A stretch of DNA of 64,000 nt from Halobellus sp. Atlit-31R (GTDB lineage Archaea; Halobacteriota; Halobacteria; Halobacteriales; Haloferacaceae), in assembly GCA_003665935.1 (NCBI GenBank), contig QPLR01000002.1, forward strand, positions 682,001-746,000. Direction: 5' to 3'. Shown here in pieces: positions 1 through 7,729 of this stretch. The first letter of the stretch is position 1, and the number at the start of each line of letters is the position of its first letter. Both the position numbers and the translations under genes were made by a program. A model generated the notes under the pieces. It had not been told where the DNA came from and searched no databases. It saw only the letters and a list, made by a program, of their open reading frames with translations.

Positions 1-887
1 TCTCCTTCGAGATCGAAGCGGGCTCGGTCGTCGGACTGCTCGGTCCGAACGGGGCCGGCAAGACGACGCTGATCAAGTCCGTCCTCGGGATGGTGCTGCC
101 CGACGCGGGTTCGGCTCGGCTCTGTGGCGTCGACGTCGCCGACCGCCCGCGGGAGGCCTACAGCCACGTCGACGCGATGCTCGAAGGCGCGCGAAACGAC
201 TACTGGCGACTAACCGTTCGCGAGAATCTCCGGTACTTCGCGGCCGTCGGCGGCGTCGACCCCGACTCCGTCGCCGACCGGCACGACCGACTCCTCGAAC
301 GCCTCGATCTGGCCGACAAGGTCGACGTCGCGGTCCGGAATCTCTCGCGCGGGATGAAACAGAAGGTGTCGCTCGCGAGCACGCTCGCCGGCGACGCCGA
401 CGTGATCTTCCTGGACGAACCGACCCTCGGACTCGACGTCGAGAGTTCGCGGACGCTCCAGCGAGAGCTCCGGCGACTGGCCGAAGCGCGCGGGCTGACC
501 GTGATCCTCAGCAGCCACGATATGGACGTAGTCGAGACCGTCTGCGACCGGGTCCTGATTATGTCCGACGGACGCATCGTCGCCGACGACAGCGTCGACG
601 CGCTGCTCGGCCACGGCGAGCAACACGGCGTCCAGATCACGAGCGGCGACTTCGACACCGCCCTCCTCGCGGACCTCCGCGCGGAGTTCGACGTACGAGA
701 CGTCGAGCGGTTCGAGCGTCGCACGGGCGCACGCGTCGAGATCACGACCGACAGCGACGGCCTGTACGCGCTGATGGCGACGCTCGACAGCCGGGGGGTG
801 ACGATCGACCGGCTCACGGCCGTCGATCCCGACCTCGAAGACGTGTTCGTGGATCTCACGAGCGCTCGGGCGGGGGACCGCCAGTGA
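1..887 (+). CDS. ABC transporter ATP-binding protein (5' partial)
   Basis: ATPase subunit of an ABC exporter; it energises the ABC-2 permease encoded next. The gene enters from the left edge (codons in frame from base 3), so the start is missing. The Walker A motif GPNGAGKT is encoded at 42-65, the signature LSRGMKQK near 340-365 and Walker B with IFLDEPTLGLD near 405-435, followed by the H-loop histidine in SSHDMD. The last roughly 100 residues form the C-terminal domain usual in drug- or polysaccharide-type ABC-2 ATPases. The stop overlaps the next gene's GTG start by 4 bases, so the two are translationally coupled. The substrate cannot be deduced. Confidence 0.93.
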   Translation, partial: SFEIEAGSVVGLLGPNGAGKTTLIKSVLGMVLPDAGSARLCGVDVADRPREAYSHVDAMLEGARNDYWRLTVRENLRYFAAVGGVDPDSVADRHDRLLERLDLADKVDVAVRNLSRGMKQKVSLASTLAGDADVIFLDEPTLGLDVESSRTLQRELRRLAEARGLTVILSSHDMDVVETVCDRVLIMSDGRIVADDSVDALLGHGEQHGVQITSGDFDTALLADLRAEFDVRDVERFERRTGARVEITTDSDGLYALMATLDSRGVTIDRLTAVDPDLEDVFVDLTSARAGDRQ

Positions 888-1693
888 GTACCGACGATTC
901 GACGGCACAGGGGCCGCGGCGGGCCGGCTACTACCATCTCGCTCGGGCCGTGCTCTACCGCGAGGCGATCCTGTTCCTCCGCTACCCCGCGAACGCCGTC
1001 GGCGGGATCGTCGTCGCCCTGTTCTTCTTCGGCGTGCTGTTCTACGGCGGGCGGATGGTCGCCGGCCGCGCCCTGACGGACTCGATCGAGGGGATCATCG
1101 TCGGCTACTTCCTGTGGACGCTGTCGGTCGGGGCGTACTCGTCGATCTCGAACGACATCGGGAGCGAGGTGCAGTGGGGAACGCTCGAACGTCACGTGAT
1201 GACGCCGTTCGGATTCGCGCCGGTCGCGATGCTGAAGGGCCTCGCGAAGATCGTCCGGACGTTTCTCACCTCGGCGGTGATCCTCGCCGTGATGCTTTTC
1301 ATCACGGACACGGCGCTCCAACTGCAGCTTTTCACAGTCGTCGCGATCGCGGTGCTGACGATCCTGTCGGTGCTGGGACTCGGCTTCGCCGCCGGCGGCG
1401 TGACACTGCTGTACAAGCAGGTGGGCAACTGGCTCAATCTGCTCCAGTTCGGGTTCGTCGTGCTGATCTCCGCGCCGTCGTTGGAGATCCCGTGGCTGAG
1501 CGTTCTCCCGCTGGCTCACGGGAGCGGGCTCCTCCAGCGCGCGATGCTGGACGGCACGCGTCTCTGGGAGTTCTCGGCGTTCGATCTGGGGCTACTCCTC
1601 GCGACCGCCGTCGGCTACCTCGGCGCTGGCTATCTGCTCTTCCAGTACGCGACTCGTCGGGCACGACGGCTCGGTGTGCTCGGAGATTACTGA
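884..1693 (+). CDS. ABC-2 type transporter permease
   Basis: Membrane partner of the preceding ATPase, 269 aa, beginning with GTG inside the ATPase stop (GTGA overlap). It has a short polar N-terminus and about six hydrophobic segments, starting near residue 30 (AVGGIVVALFFFGVLFYGG), in the usual ABC-2 layout, and a basic C-terminal tail. Family members export drugs, lipids or polysaccharides; nothing here fixes the substrate. Confidence 0.88.
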   Translation: MSTDDSTAQGPRRAGYYHLARAVLYREAILFLRYPANAVGGIVVALFFFGVLFYGGRMVAGRALTDSIEGIIVGYFLWTLSVGAYSSISNDIGSEVQWGTLERHVMTPFGFAPVAMLKGLAKIVRTFLTSAVILAVMLFITDTALQLQLFTVVAIAVLTILSVLGLGFAAGGVTLLYKQVGNWLNLLQFGFVVLISAPSLEIPWLSVLPLAHGSGLLQRAMLDGTRLWEFSAFDLGLLLATAVGYLGAGYLLFQYATRRARRLGVLGDY

Positions 1694-1767
1694 GCCCGGA
1701 GCGTTCCGACAGTCGCACCGCTCCGGCCGACGTGGCTAAGCGGCTCGCAGCCCTCCGTACTAGCAGA

Positions 1768-2406
1768 ATGGACCGAAACGCAATCCGACAGGCGTGGGAC
1801 GACGTCGCGGAGACGTACGCGGAGCGCCGTGACCCCACTGGATCGGACGCCGACCTGCTCGCGACCCTCCGCGAGGAACTGGGGGCCGAGCCGATCGTCC
1901 TCGACGTTGGTTGCGGTGACGGCGCGCGGACGCTCGCGAACCTCCCGGCGGGCAGCATCGGACTCGACATCTCCCGTCGCGGTCTCGAACTGGCCCGCGA
2001 GAGAGCTCCCGAGAGCCACCTGCTCCAGGGAGATATGCACGACGTTCCGCTGGCGGACGACAGCGTCGACGCGATCACCGCGTACCACGCCGTCTTTCAC
2101 GTCCCACGAACGGCGCATCCGGCCGTGTACCGGGAGTTCGCGCGTGTGTTGCGCCCCGGCGGCCGCCTCCTGATGACGCTGCCGACAGGCCGCTTCGAGA
2201 CCGTTCGGCGCGGCTGGATGGGCGGGCGGATGTTCTTCTCCGCGCCCGGCCGCGACGCCACGCTCTCACAGCTCCGGGACGCCGGGTTCACCGAGATCCG
2301 TATCGAGACGGTCGGCGATCCGCTGGGGAGCGACGCGCAGTTCGTGTTCGCGACGTGGTCACCGGACGGAGCGGCGCGCGACGCGAGCGGTTCGACCCCG
2401 AATTAG
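1768..2406 (+). CDS. Class I SAM-dependent methyltransferase
   Basis: Small cytoplasmic methyltransferase of the UbiE/methyltransferase-11 type, 212 aa from the ATG at 1768. SAM-binding motif I is VLDVGCGDGAR near residue 48, followed by GLDISRRGLELAR and the LLQGDMHDVPLADDSVDAI stretch typical of motif II/III. The same frame is open further upstream, but this ATG gives the usual N-terminus (WDDVAETYAERR). The acceptor substrate is unknown. Its stop codon overlaps the stop of the convergent DHH gene, so the two transcripts meet end to end. Confidence 0.85.
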   Translation: MDRNAIRQAWDDVAETYAERRDPTGSDADLLATLREELGAEPIVLDVGCGDGARTLANLPAGSIGLDISRRGLELARERAPESHLLQGDMHDVPLADDSVDAITAYHAVFHVPRTAHPAVYREFARVLRPGGRLLMTLPTGRFETVRRGWMGGRMFFSAPGRDATLSQLRDAGFTEIRIETVGDPLGSDAQFVFATWSPDGAARDASGSTPN

Positions 2407-3857
2407 CTGCCGTTGCCGCTCTCGGAGCTGTCGACGCCCATCGCCTGAAACAGTTTCTTGCGGACGGCCTCTTCGGTCAACTGGAGGAGCGTGTCGCGGT
2501 TGTCGTCGCTCGTCTCGATCCCGGTGAAGATGCCGAGCGGGATCTCGACGTCGCCCTGCGTGGAGTGGCCGCCGGTCTCACCGATGTCGGAGAACGCGTC
2601 CTGCAGGATGTTGCCGATGTTCATTCGGATGTCCTTCGAGCGCGCCGAGAGGAAGATCCGGTCGTCGGCGATGCCGAAGACGGCGGTCGTCGTGATCCCT
2701 TCCAGCTTCAGGAGATGTTGAGCGGCCTGCCCGAGTGCGTCGCGGTCGCGGATGAAGCCCGCGTTCGAGACGAGGTGACTGCCCTGTACCTCGCGGTTCT
2801 GGATCGCCTCCGCGAGCACGTCGAGCGTCTCCGGCGACATCGACGGCGACTCCACCTGTTCGAGCGTGTCGTGGTTCGCGAAGGGATAGAGATAGGCCGC
2901 GGCAGTGAGGTCCGCCGGGGTCGTCTCGCGCTTGAAGTCGAGCGTCTCCGAGCGGATGCCGTAGAGCAGCGCGGTCGCGACGGCCTCGGTCGGCGAGAGG
3001 TCGAACTCCTGGAGATACTTGGTGAGAATCGTCGACGTCGAGGAGACGTTGGGACGGACGTCGGTGAACGCCGCCTCGATGTCCTCGTCGGGCTCGTAGT
3101 GGTCGATGAAGATGTCGACGTCGACGTCGAGGTCGGGATCGCCCGATTTCATGTGGTCGACGAGCGCGATCGCACCGTACTCCGAGAGGGGCTTGCCCTC
3201 CGAGAGCGGGACCAGCTCGATGCCCAAGAGGTTCACGAACGCGCGGTTCTCCTGGTGGCCGATTTCGCCGTCGTAGTTGATGACGGCGTCGACGCCGTGC
3301 TCTCTGGCGATCGCCTGCAACGCGACGGCGGAGGCGATCGAGTCCGGGTCGGGGTTGTCGTGCGTCAGGACCGCCAGCCCCTCGGTGGCTCCTTCGAGGA
3401 CCTCCGCGAGCTGTCGCGCCTTGTACTCGAGCTCGCCCGATTCGAGGGAGCGAAGCGCCGAGTCGGCGATGACCTCGGAGGGGTTGATCACCACGTCGGC
3501 ACCCAGCTCCGCGAGTTCGTCCTCGGAGACGGGATCGGAGGCGCGCACGACGACGAACTGGTCACCGTTGCGTTCCCGGATGGCGGAGACGGCCGCCTTG
3601 TTCGCCTCGACGTCCGAGGCGAGGATGAGGACGACGTCCCTGTCGGCGACCGCGTCGGCGACGTCGGGGTCGGCGATGTTCGTCTGTTGTGCGTTCAGAT
3701 CCTGATCACGGAGGGATTCGACGCGGCTCTCGTCTTTGTCGAGGATGAGGACGTCTTTGCCCTCTTCGGCGAGTTCCTCGGCCACCGCGTAGCCGACACT
3801 CCCGCACCCGAGAATGGCATAGGTGGACATCGACGAGATAGTGACCCCGGCGCTCAT
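2403..3857 (-). CDS. TrkA-N (RCK) plus DHH/DHHA1 phosphoesterase
   Basis: 484 aa; a second possible ATG lies 9 codons downstream (3830) and would also give a complete Rossmann domain. Residues 11-140 form a TrkA-N/RCK nucleotide-binding fold (AILGCGSVGYAVAEELAEEG). Residues 160-330 are a DHH phosphoesterase with metal motifs HDNPDPDS (166-173), DH (234-235) and DHYEP (252-256). The C-terminus is DHHA1-like, with GGHSTQGDVEIP at 429-440. DHH-DHHA1 proteins include nanoRNases, RecJ and cyclic-dinucleotide phosphodiesterases. The RCK fusion suggests ligand-controlled hydrolysis, and c-di-AMP or pApA is a plausible substrate given the DacZ gene later in the window; this is inference. Confidence 0.88.
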   Translation of the reverse strand: MSAGVTISSMSTYAILGCGSVGYAVAEELAEEGKDVLILDKDESRVESLRDQDLNAQQTNIADPDVADAVADRDVVLILASDVEANKAAVSAIRERNGDQFVVVRASDPVSEDELAELGADVVINPSEVIADSALRSLESGELEYKARQLAEVLEGATEGLAVLTHDNPDPDSIASAVALQAIAREHGVDAVINYDGEIGHQENRAFVNLLGIELVPLSEGKPLSEYGAIALVDHMKSGDPDLDVDVDIFIDHYEPDEDIEAAFTDVRPNVSSTSTILTKYLQEFDLSPTEAVATALLYGIRSETLDFKRETTPADLTAAAYLYPFANHDTLEQVESPSMSPETLDVLAEAIQNREVQGSHLVSNAGFIRDRDALGQAAQHLLKLEGITTTAVFGIADDRIFLSARSKDIRMNIGNILQDAFSDIGETGGHSTQGDVEIPLGIFTGIETSDDNRDTLLQLTEEAVRKKLFQAMGVDSSESGNGS

Positions 3858-3980
3858 TCTGACGCCAACTCCGGTCGGACGGCACTTAACAGCACTCGTT
3901 TGGCGAGCGGCGAGTGAGCGGAGGCGCGCCCGGCGCGCCGATGGCGTGTCTCGCCCGTGGGAGTCGCTCCCGGTCGCCGA

Positions 3981-4001
3981 CCGAAAGGAAACACATTTAA
4001 T
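3981..4001 (+). promoter_or_regulatory. BRE/TATA promoter of tRNA-Lys
   Basis: A purine-rich BRE-like stretch (ccgaaaggaaac) is followed by a TATA-like cacatttaat box ending at about 4000, 29-34 bases before the mature tRNA 5' end at 4029, as expected for an archaeal promoter. Confidence 0.6.
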
Positions 4002-4028
4002 TGCGCCACCAGAAGTCTGGGATGCAGT

Positions 4029-4102
4029 GGGCCGGTAGCTCAGTCCGGCAGAGCGTCTGACTCTTAATCAGACGGTCGCGCGTTCAAATCGCGTCCGGCC
4101 CG
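4029..4102 (+). tRNA. tRNA-Lys (anticodon CTT)
   Basis: A 74-nt cloverleaf can be folded by eye. The acceptor stem is GGGCCGG/CCGGCCC with discriminator G, the D arm is GCTC/GAGC, the anticodon stem is TCTGA/TCAGA around loop CTCTTAA with anticodon CTT at 4063-4065, and the T arm is GCGCG/CGCGT (one wobble) around TTCAAAT. It reads the AAG lysine codon. No intron and no encoded CCA are seen. A TATA box lies about 30 bases upstream. Confidence 0.96.
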
Positions 4103-4183
4103 TGTTTTCGCTGCGAACAACCTCGCGAGCGACGAGTCTCCGGCCCGTACTCTCGCTGCGAACGACCGCACGAGCCACAGGAG
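4094..4183 (+). repeat. 45-bp imperfect direct repeat including the tRNA-Lys 3' end
   Basis: The tccggcccgt segment that closes the tRNA acceptor stem is repeated exactly 45 bases later (4139-4148). Similarity continues through cgctgcgaac and cgagc, roughly 80 percent identity over about 38 bases by eye. It fills the gap between the tRNA and the Lrp gene. It looks like a tandem duplication; no integrase is nearby. Confidence 0.7.
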
Positions 4184-4669
4184 TCACTCGTCGGCGAGTT
4201 CCGTCAGCAGCGTCTCCAACTCGTAATTCTGGAGCGCGCGCGTGCTGTGTCGGAGCGTCGAGACGACGAACGTCGAGTTCGTCCGGCGGACCTCCTCGAT
4301 CGTTTCGAGGTCGGTTATGAGCCGCTCGACCATCTCGCGACCGGGGAGGTGGGCGACGACGACGAAGTCGGTCTCACCCATCGTGAAGTACGCCTGTGAG
4401 ACGCCCTCGACGGAGAGGATCTCGTCCTCGAAGTCGTGGTGGGAGCCGTGGTAATCCGTCAACAGCTCCACGAGGACAGTCACGCCGAGTCCGGCCTTCT
4501 CGAGGTCGATATCGTACAGGTCGTTCTGGATGATGCCCGCCTCGCGGAGATTGTTCAGCCGATAGTGGATCGTCGAGACGGGGATGTCAGTCTCCTCGTG
4601 GAGGCGCTCCGGGCTACCGGTCCCGAGATCAGAGATCGCCTTCAGCAGGCGGATGTCGCGTTCGTCCAT
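4184..4669 (-). CDS. Lrp/AsnC family transcriptional regulator
   Basis: 161 aa. An N-terminal winged helix-turn-helix (residues 1-55, MDERDIRLLKAI then IPVSTIHYRLNNLREAGII) is followed by a RAM/AsnC ligand-binding domain (about 65-150, SQAYFTMGETDFVVVAHLPG). Haloarchaea have many such feast/famine regulators controlling amino-acid and redox metabolism. The gene is monocistronic, and an AT-rich stretch at about 4686-4710 serves as its promoter. Target genes are not indicated; divergent FUN14 is the nearest candidate, but the spacing is about 200 bases. Confidence 0.9.
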   Translation of the reverse strand: MDERDIRLLKAISDLGTGSPERLHEETDIPVSTIHYRLNNLREAGIIQNDLYDIDLEKAGLGVTVLVELLTDYHGSHHDFEDEILSVEGVSQAYFTMGETDFVVVAHLPGREMVERLITDLETIEEVRRTNSTFVVSTLRHSTRALQNYELETLLTELADE

Positions 4670-4844
4670 AATTCCGATAGGTCACTCTTTTACCCCATAT
4701 TTGTTGTAACTTCCGCCTCGATAGCTCGACATTCCACGAAAACGTTGCCTCCGACGAAGCGCAGTCGCCGTCTGGCAGTTCGGCGCCGGTGCTCGGCGGA
4801 CGGCGAGCCAGCGAGGGCGGCACAGATGCTCGATCCCCACAAAC

Positions 4845-4853
4845 GACTTATAC
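4845..4853 (+). promoter_or_regulatory. TATA-like box of the FUN14 gene
   Basis: The sequence gacttatac lies 22-29 bases before the ATG at 4874, which implies a leaderless or nearly leaderless transcript. Confidence 0.5.
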
Positions 4854-4873
4854 TCACACGGGAGACTCCCAGT

Positions 4874-5206
4874 ATGATCGAATCGTTACAAGTGTCGATA
4901 GACCCGAACCAACTCGGCCTGGAGTTCGGGAGCGGGGCGGTCGTGGGCGGCATCGTCGGCTTCGCGGCGAAGAAAGTCGCCAAGATCGTCGCCGTGATCG
5001 TCGGACTGGAACTGGCGCTGTTCAAATTCCTCGAATCCCGCGGCATCCTGACCGTCGACTGGGAACGGCTCACCTCCGGGCTCGTCGAGACGACGCAGAC
5101 TGCCGCCAACGGGACGCCTCCGGACTGGATCTCGACGATCCTCTCGACGCTTTCGGTGTCGGCCGGCTTCACCGGCGGCTTCCTGGTCGGGTTCCGGAAG
5201 GGATAG
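4874..5206 (+). CDS. FUN14 family membrane protein
   Basis: 110 aa from the ATG at 4874; the frame is open for 146 codons upstream, but only this start has a TATA box at the right distance. It has two or three glycine-rich hydrophobic segments (GAVVGGIVGFAAKKVAKIVAVIVGLELALFK at residues 20-50, and a C-terminal GFTGGFLVGFRKG) in the FUN14 pattern. In eukaryotes FUNDC1 is a mitophagy receptor; the archaeal role is unknown. It converges on the SBDS gene with only 25 bases between stops. Confidence 0.82.
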   Translation: MIESLQVSIDPNQLGLEFGSGAVVGGIVGFAAKKVAKIVAVIVGLELALFKFLESRGILTVDWERLTSGLVETTQTAANGTPPDWISTILSTLSVSAGFTGGFLVGFRKG

Positions 5207-5231
5207 TTGCGGCCGCAGTCGGATCGCGCTG

Positions 5232-5957
5232 CTACCGTGTGCTGAGTTCGTCTTTGTCTTTGAGGATGCGCGTCTCCGCTTCGCCCGAAGTCATCTCGTT
5301 GACGAGGTCGTAGAAGTCGTTCTGCATCCCGGCCGGGAACGTAACGACGCCGACCCACGAGCCGTCGGGCTGCCACTCCTCGCGTTCGAGGTCGCCGTAC
5401 TCTCGCACCTGGGCCTGCGTCTTCCCGGCGTACTCCGCGGGGATCTGGACCGCCACGGTGACCTCGTCGAATCGGATCGGAATGACCGGGCGAAGCGCGT
5501 CGAGCGCGTCGTCGACCTGAGACTCGACGCGCTCCATCGGATCGACGCGGAAGCCCGCCTCCTCCAGCGCCCGCTCGATCCGCTCCGGTGGGTGCGGGGC
5601 GTTGTCCATCTGGGGGTTCACCGCGTTGCGCGCGATGCGGTTGATGAGCTGCTTGCGTTTCTGCTCCTGCATCTCGCGTCGCTGCTCGGCGGTGATCTGA
5701 ATCTCGCCGTCGCGGACGACCCTGGGAATGATCTCCAGCGGATCTGTGGTGCCGAAGACCGTCTCTAGGTCCTCCTCGGCCGGCCGGTCGCCGCGCGAGG
5801 CGTCCTCGAACACGTCCTCGGCGGCGATGACGTCCTCGAGGTCGCCCTCGAACTCGTCGCGCTTGATCGCGAGCGCGGCGTCGGGGTCGATGAGTACCTC
5901 GAACCGCTCGCCGTGGGATTCGAGTCGCGCCGTCACGGCTTCGTCAAGTGAGATCAT
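5232..5957 (-). CDS. SBDS family ribosome assembly factor
   Basis: 241 aa, the archaeal homologue of the Shwachman-Bodian-Diamond protein/Sdo1, which acts with elongation factor-type GTPases in final large-subunit maturation. The N-terminal FYSH domain ([25 protein letters not shown]) is followed by the three-helix domain ([20 protein letters not shown] region) and a ferredoxin-like C-terminal domain ([18 protein letters not shown]). A TATA-like tttttac lies about 28 bases upstream of the ATG (5981-5990). Length and domain order are standard. Confidence 0.95.
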   Translation of the reverse strand: MISLDEAVTARLESHGERFEVLIDPDAALAIKRDEFEGDLEDVIAAEDVFEDASRGDRPAEEDLETVFGTTDPLEIIPRVVRDGEIQITAEQRREMQEQKRKQLINRIARNAVNPQMDNAPHPPERIERALEEAGFRVDPMERVESQVDDALDALRPVIPIRFDEVTVAVQIPAEYAGKTQAQVREYGDLEREEWQPDGSWVGVVTFPAGMQNDFYDLVNEMTSGEAETRILKDKDELSTR

Positions 5958-6170
5958 ACCGCTTCTTTCTTGCTCCGAAGTAAAAAGCCCTCCCCGCTGT
6001 CGCCGTACGACACTGCCCGTTCGGCCCGAGGCAGACGCCGTGGCGCTGTTCTGCTCGGCGTCCCGCCATCCGCCCGCCCGAACGCACGGGTGCGTCGGAT
6101 GCCGAGTGCGGTCATATGCGATTAAGCGATTGTTTACACCGCTCGGGACGACGATAATCGACGATTAGCT

Positions 6171-6383
6171 ATGCGGTGGTCGTCCGAGGAACTGCGTATG
6201 AGTCGCGCACTCGACTCCGACAGCGAGTCACCGAGTCAGGTCTATCACGTAGTCTGTCACGACTGTCGCGAAGAACACGTCTCAGGGACGGAGTCCGAAG
6301 CGGAAGCGTTGCTCTCGGAGCATCGATCGGCGACCGACCACGACGTCGAGGTGGCCGCGCTGCGAGCGCCGGAGACGACATGA
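6171..6383 (+). CDS. Small putative zinc-finger protein, unknown function
   Basis: 70 aa, or 61 aa if the in-frame ATG at 6198 (MSRALDSD) is the true start. Only one recognisable motif is present: CHDC (C-x2-C) followed about 20 residues later by HRSATDH (H-x5-H), a spacing compatible with a C2H2-type zinc site. It is highly acidic like its neighbours and lies between a divergent promoter region and the convergent thioredoxin gene. Small zinc-finger proteins are common and mostly uncharacterised in haloarchaea. No function is assigned. Confidence 0.62.
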   Translation: MRWSSEELRMSRALDSDSESPSQVYHVVCHDCREEHVSGTESEAEALLSEHRSATDHDVEVAALRAPETT

Positions 6384-6411
6384 CCGAGCGGTGGTCGATG
6401 GCTGCGAGCGC

Positions 6412-6750
6412 TCAGCTCGCGAGCTGCTCGATGACGCCGACGAGGTCGCTCTTCTCCTGGACGCCGATGACGCGCTCGGCCTGCTCGCCGTTCTTGTAGA
6501 ACTCGAGCGTCGGCACCGAGCGGACTCCGGCGTCGCGCGCGAGACCCTGCAGCTGGTCGATGTCGACCTTCAGGACGGTCGCGTCCGTCTCTGCGGCGAT
6601 CTCCTCGACGGTCGGTTCGAGCATCTTGCACGGGCCACACCACTCGGCGTGGTAGTCCACGAGGACGACGTCGTGTTCGGTGAGAAGTTCCTGGAAGTGT
6701 TCCGCGCTCTCGACGTGGATCGGCGCGCCGGTCGATTCGGGTGAACTCAT
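6412..6750 (-). CDS. trxA: Thioredoxin
   Basis: 112 aa from the ATG at 6750 (the frame is open upstream, but a TATA-like aaataggtaa at about 6777-6787 supports this start). The redox site is WCGPC in VDYHAEWCGPCKMLEP, and the cis-proline loop is VRSVPTLEFYKNGE. It is a cytoplasmic disulfide reductase with the canonical thioredoxin fold and length. It converges on the small zinc-finger gene. Confidence 0.95.
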   Translation of the reverse strand: MSSPESTGAPIHVESAEHFQELLTEHDVVLVDYHAEWCGPCKMLEPTVEEIAAETDATVLKVDIDQLQGLARDAGVRSVPTLEFYKNGEQAERVIGVQEKSDLVGVIEQLAS

Positions 6751-6891
6751 ACCGCGCTCTACTGTGGGCAGCCCCTTACCTATTTCGAGGATTGGACCGC
6801 TGCTCGCACGACCGCGACCAAGGGTCGGCGGTCGGCGGTCGCCGGTCGCCGACTGTTGACGTCGCATCCCACCAGCCGCTGACGTCGAATC

Positions 6892-7560
6892 TCACCGACC
6901 GCGAACGTCGTACCGGAGCAGTACGCCGTCGTCGACGCGCTGGACATCTCGAAGGGACAGTTCGGGAGGCTCGTCGACGAAGCCGGGTCCGTCGACGAGC
7001 GTCGGCGCGTCCCGACCGCCGAGAACGAGCGATCCGACGTACACCGAGAGCTCGTCGACGAGGTCGGCCGCGAAGAGCGAGTAGATGATCTCGCCGCCGC
7101 CTTCGACCATCAACTCCGAGACGCCGTGCGCGTCGAGCGCGTCGAGCGCCGCCGGAAGCGACACCCGATCCTCGCCGGCGACGACGACCTCCGCGCCCGC
7201 GGCGTCGATCGACGCCCGCCGCTCCTCGCTGGCGTCGTTCGAGAGGAGGACGTACGTCGTCGCGGCGTCGTCGAGAATGCGGGCGTCGAGCGGGATCCGC
7301 CCGGTGGAGTCGACGACCACGCGGGCCGGGTGGGCCGGTTCGTCGCGCGCCCTTCGCTGCTCTCGGAGGTCGGCGTCGTCGAGCGTGAGGTGGGGATCGT
7401 CGGCGAGGACCGTCCCGATCCCCACGAGGACGGCGTCGCTGTCGGCGCGCAGCCGGTCCACGCGAGCGAAGTCCTCGGAGCCGCTGATCCGCACCTGCTC
7501 GCGGCGGCGCGTCGAGAGCTTCCCGTCCGCGCTCATCGCTGCGTTGACGACGACGTGCAT
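6892..7560 (-). CDS. Archaeal riboflavin-pathway reductase (RibD C-terminal type)
   Basis: 222 aa, 2,5-diamino-6-(ribosylamino)-4(3H)-pyrimidinone 5'-phosphate reductase family (ArfC/RIB7, DHFR-like fold), which uses NAD(P)H to reduce the ribosyl side chain in riboflavin/F420 precursor synthesis. Evidence: MHVVVNAAMSADGKLSTR at the N-terminus, the DAVLVGIGTVLADDPHLT substrate loop, RVVVDSTGRIP and the glycine motif MVEGGGEIIYSLF. The ATG at 7560 is chosen because it gives the family N-terminus although the frame is open upstream. It is divergent from the glycosyltransferase. Confidence 0.9.
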   Translation of the reverse strand: MHVVVNAAMSADGKLSTRRREQVRISGSEDFARVDRLRADSDAVLVGIGTVLADDPHLTLDDADLREQRRARDEPAHPARVVVDSTGRIPLDARILDDAATTYVLLSNDASEERRASIDAAGAEVVVAGEDRVSLPAALDALDAHGVSELMVEGGGEIIYSLFAADLVDELSVYVGSLVLGGRDAPTLVDGPGFVDEPPELSLRDVQRVDDGVLLRYDVRGR

Positions 7561-7693
7561 ACCTCCCACTCGGTCCCGCGGGGCAAGCGAATTTCGGTCG
7601 AGCGTGACGTCAGTGTGGTCCGGGTGGCACTCCGGCGGGGCGATCGGCTCCGCGTCGGCATATGGAGGGACAGCAATGAGGGCTCCACGGACA

Positions 7694-7701
7694 GGACTTA
7701 T
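7694..7701 (+). promoter_or_regulatory. TATA-like box of the glycosyltransferase gene
   Basis: The sequence gacttatg lies 29-36 bases before the ATG at 7730, in the 169-base divergent gap. Confidence 0.45.
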
Positions 7702-7729
7702 GTGGGCGAGCGTGGTCACTTCTAGCAGG

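Noticed and set aside
2355-3917. A 520-codon plus-strand open frame
   Set aside because: Antisense to the RCK-DHH gene, with no domain of its own.
3923-3939. Double ggcgcgcc palindrome upstream of the tRNA
   Set aside because: Expected by chance in such GC-rich DNA; not positioned as an operator.
4029-4183. An attB/attL-type integration boundary at tRNA-Lys
   Set aside because: Only the last 8-10 bases of the tRNA are repeated, at 45 bases distance, with no integrase or foreign genes between; kept as a duplication.
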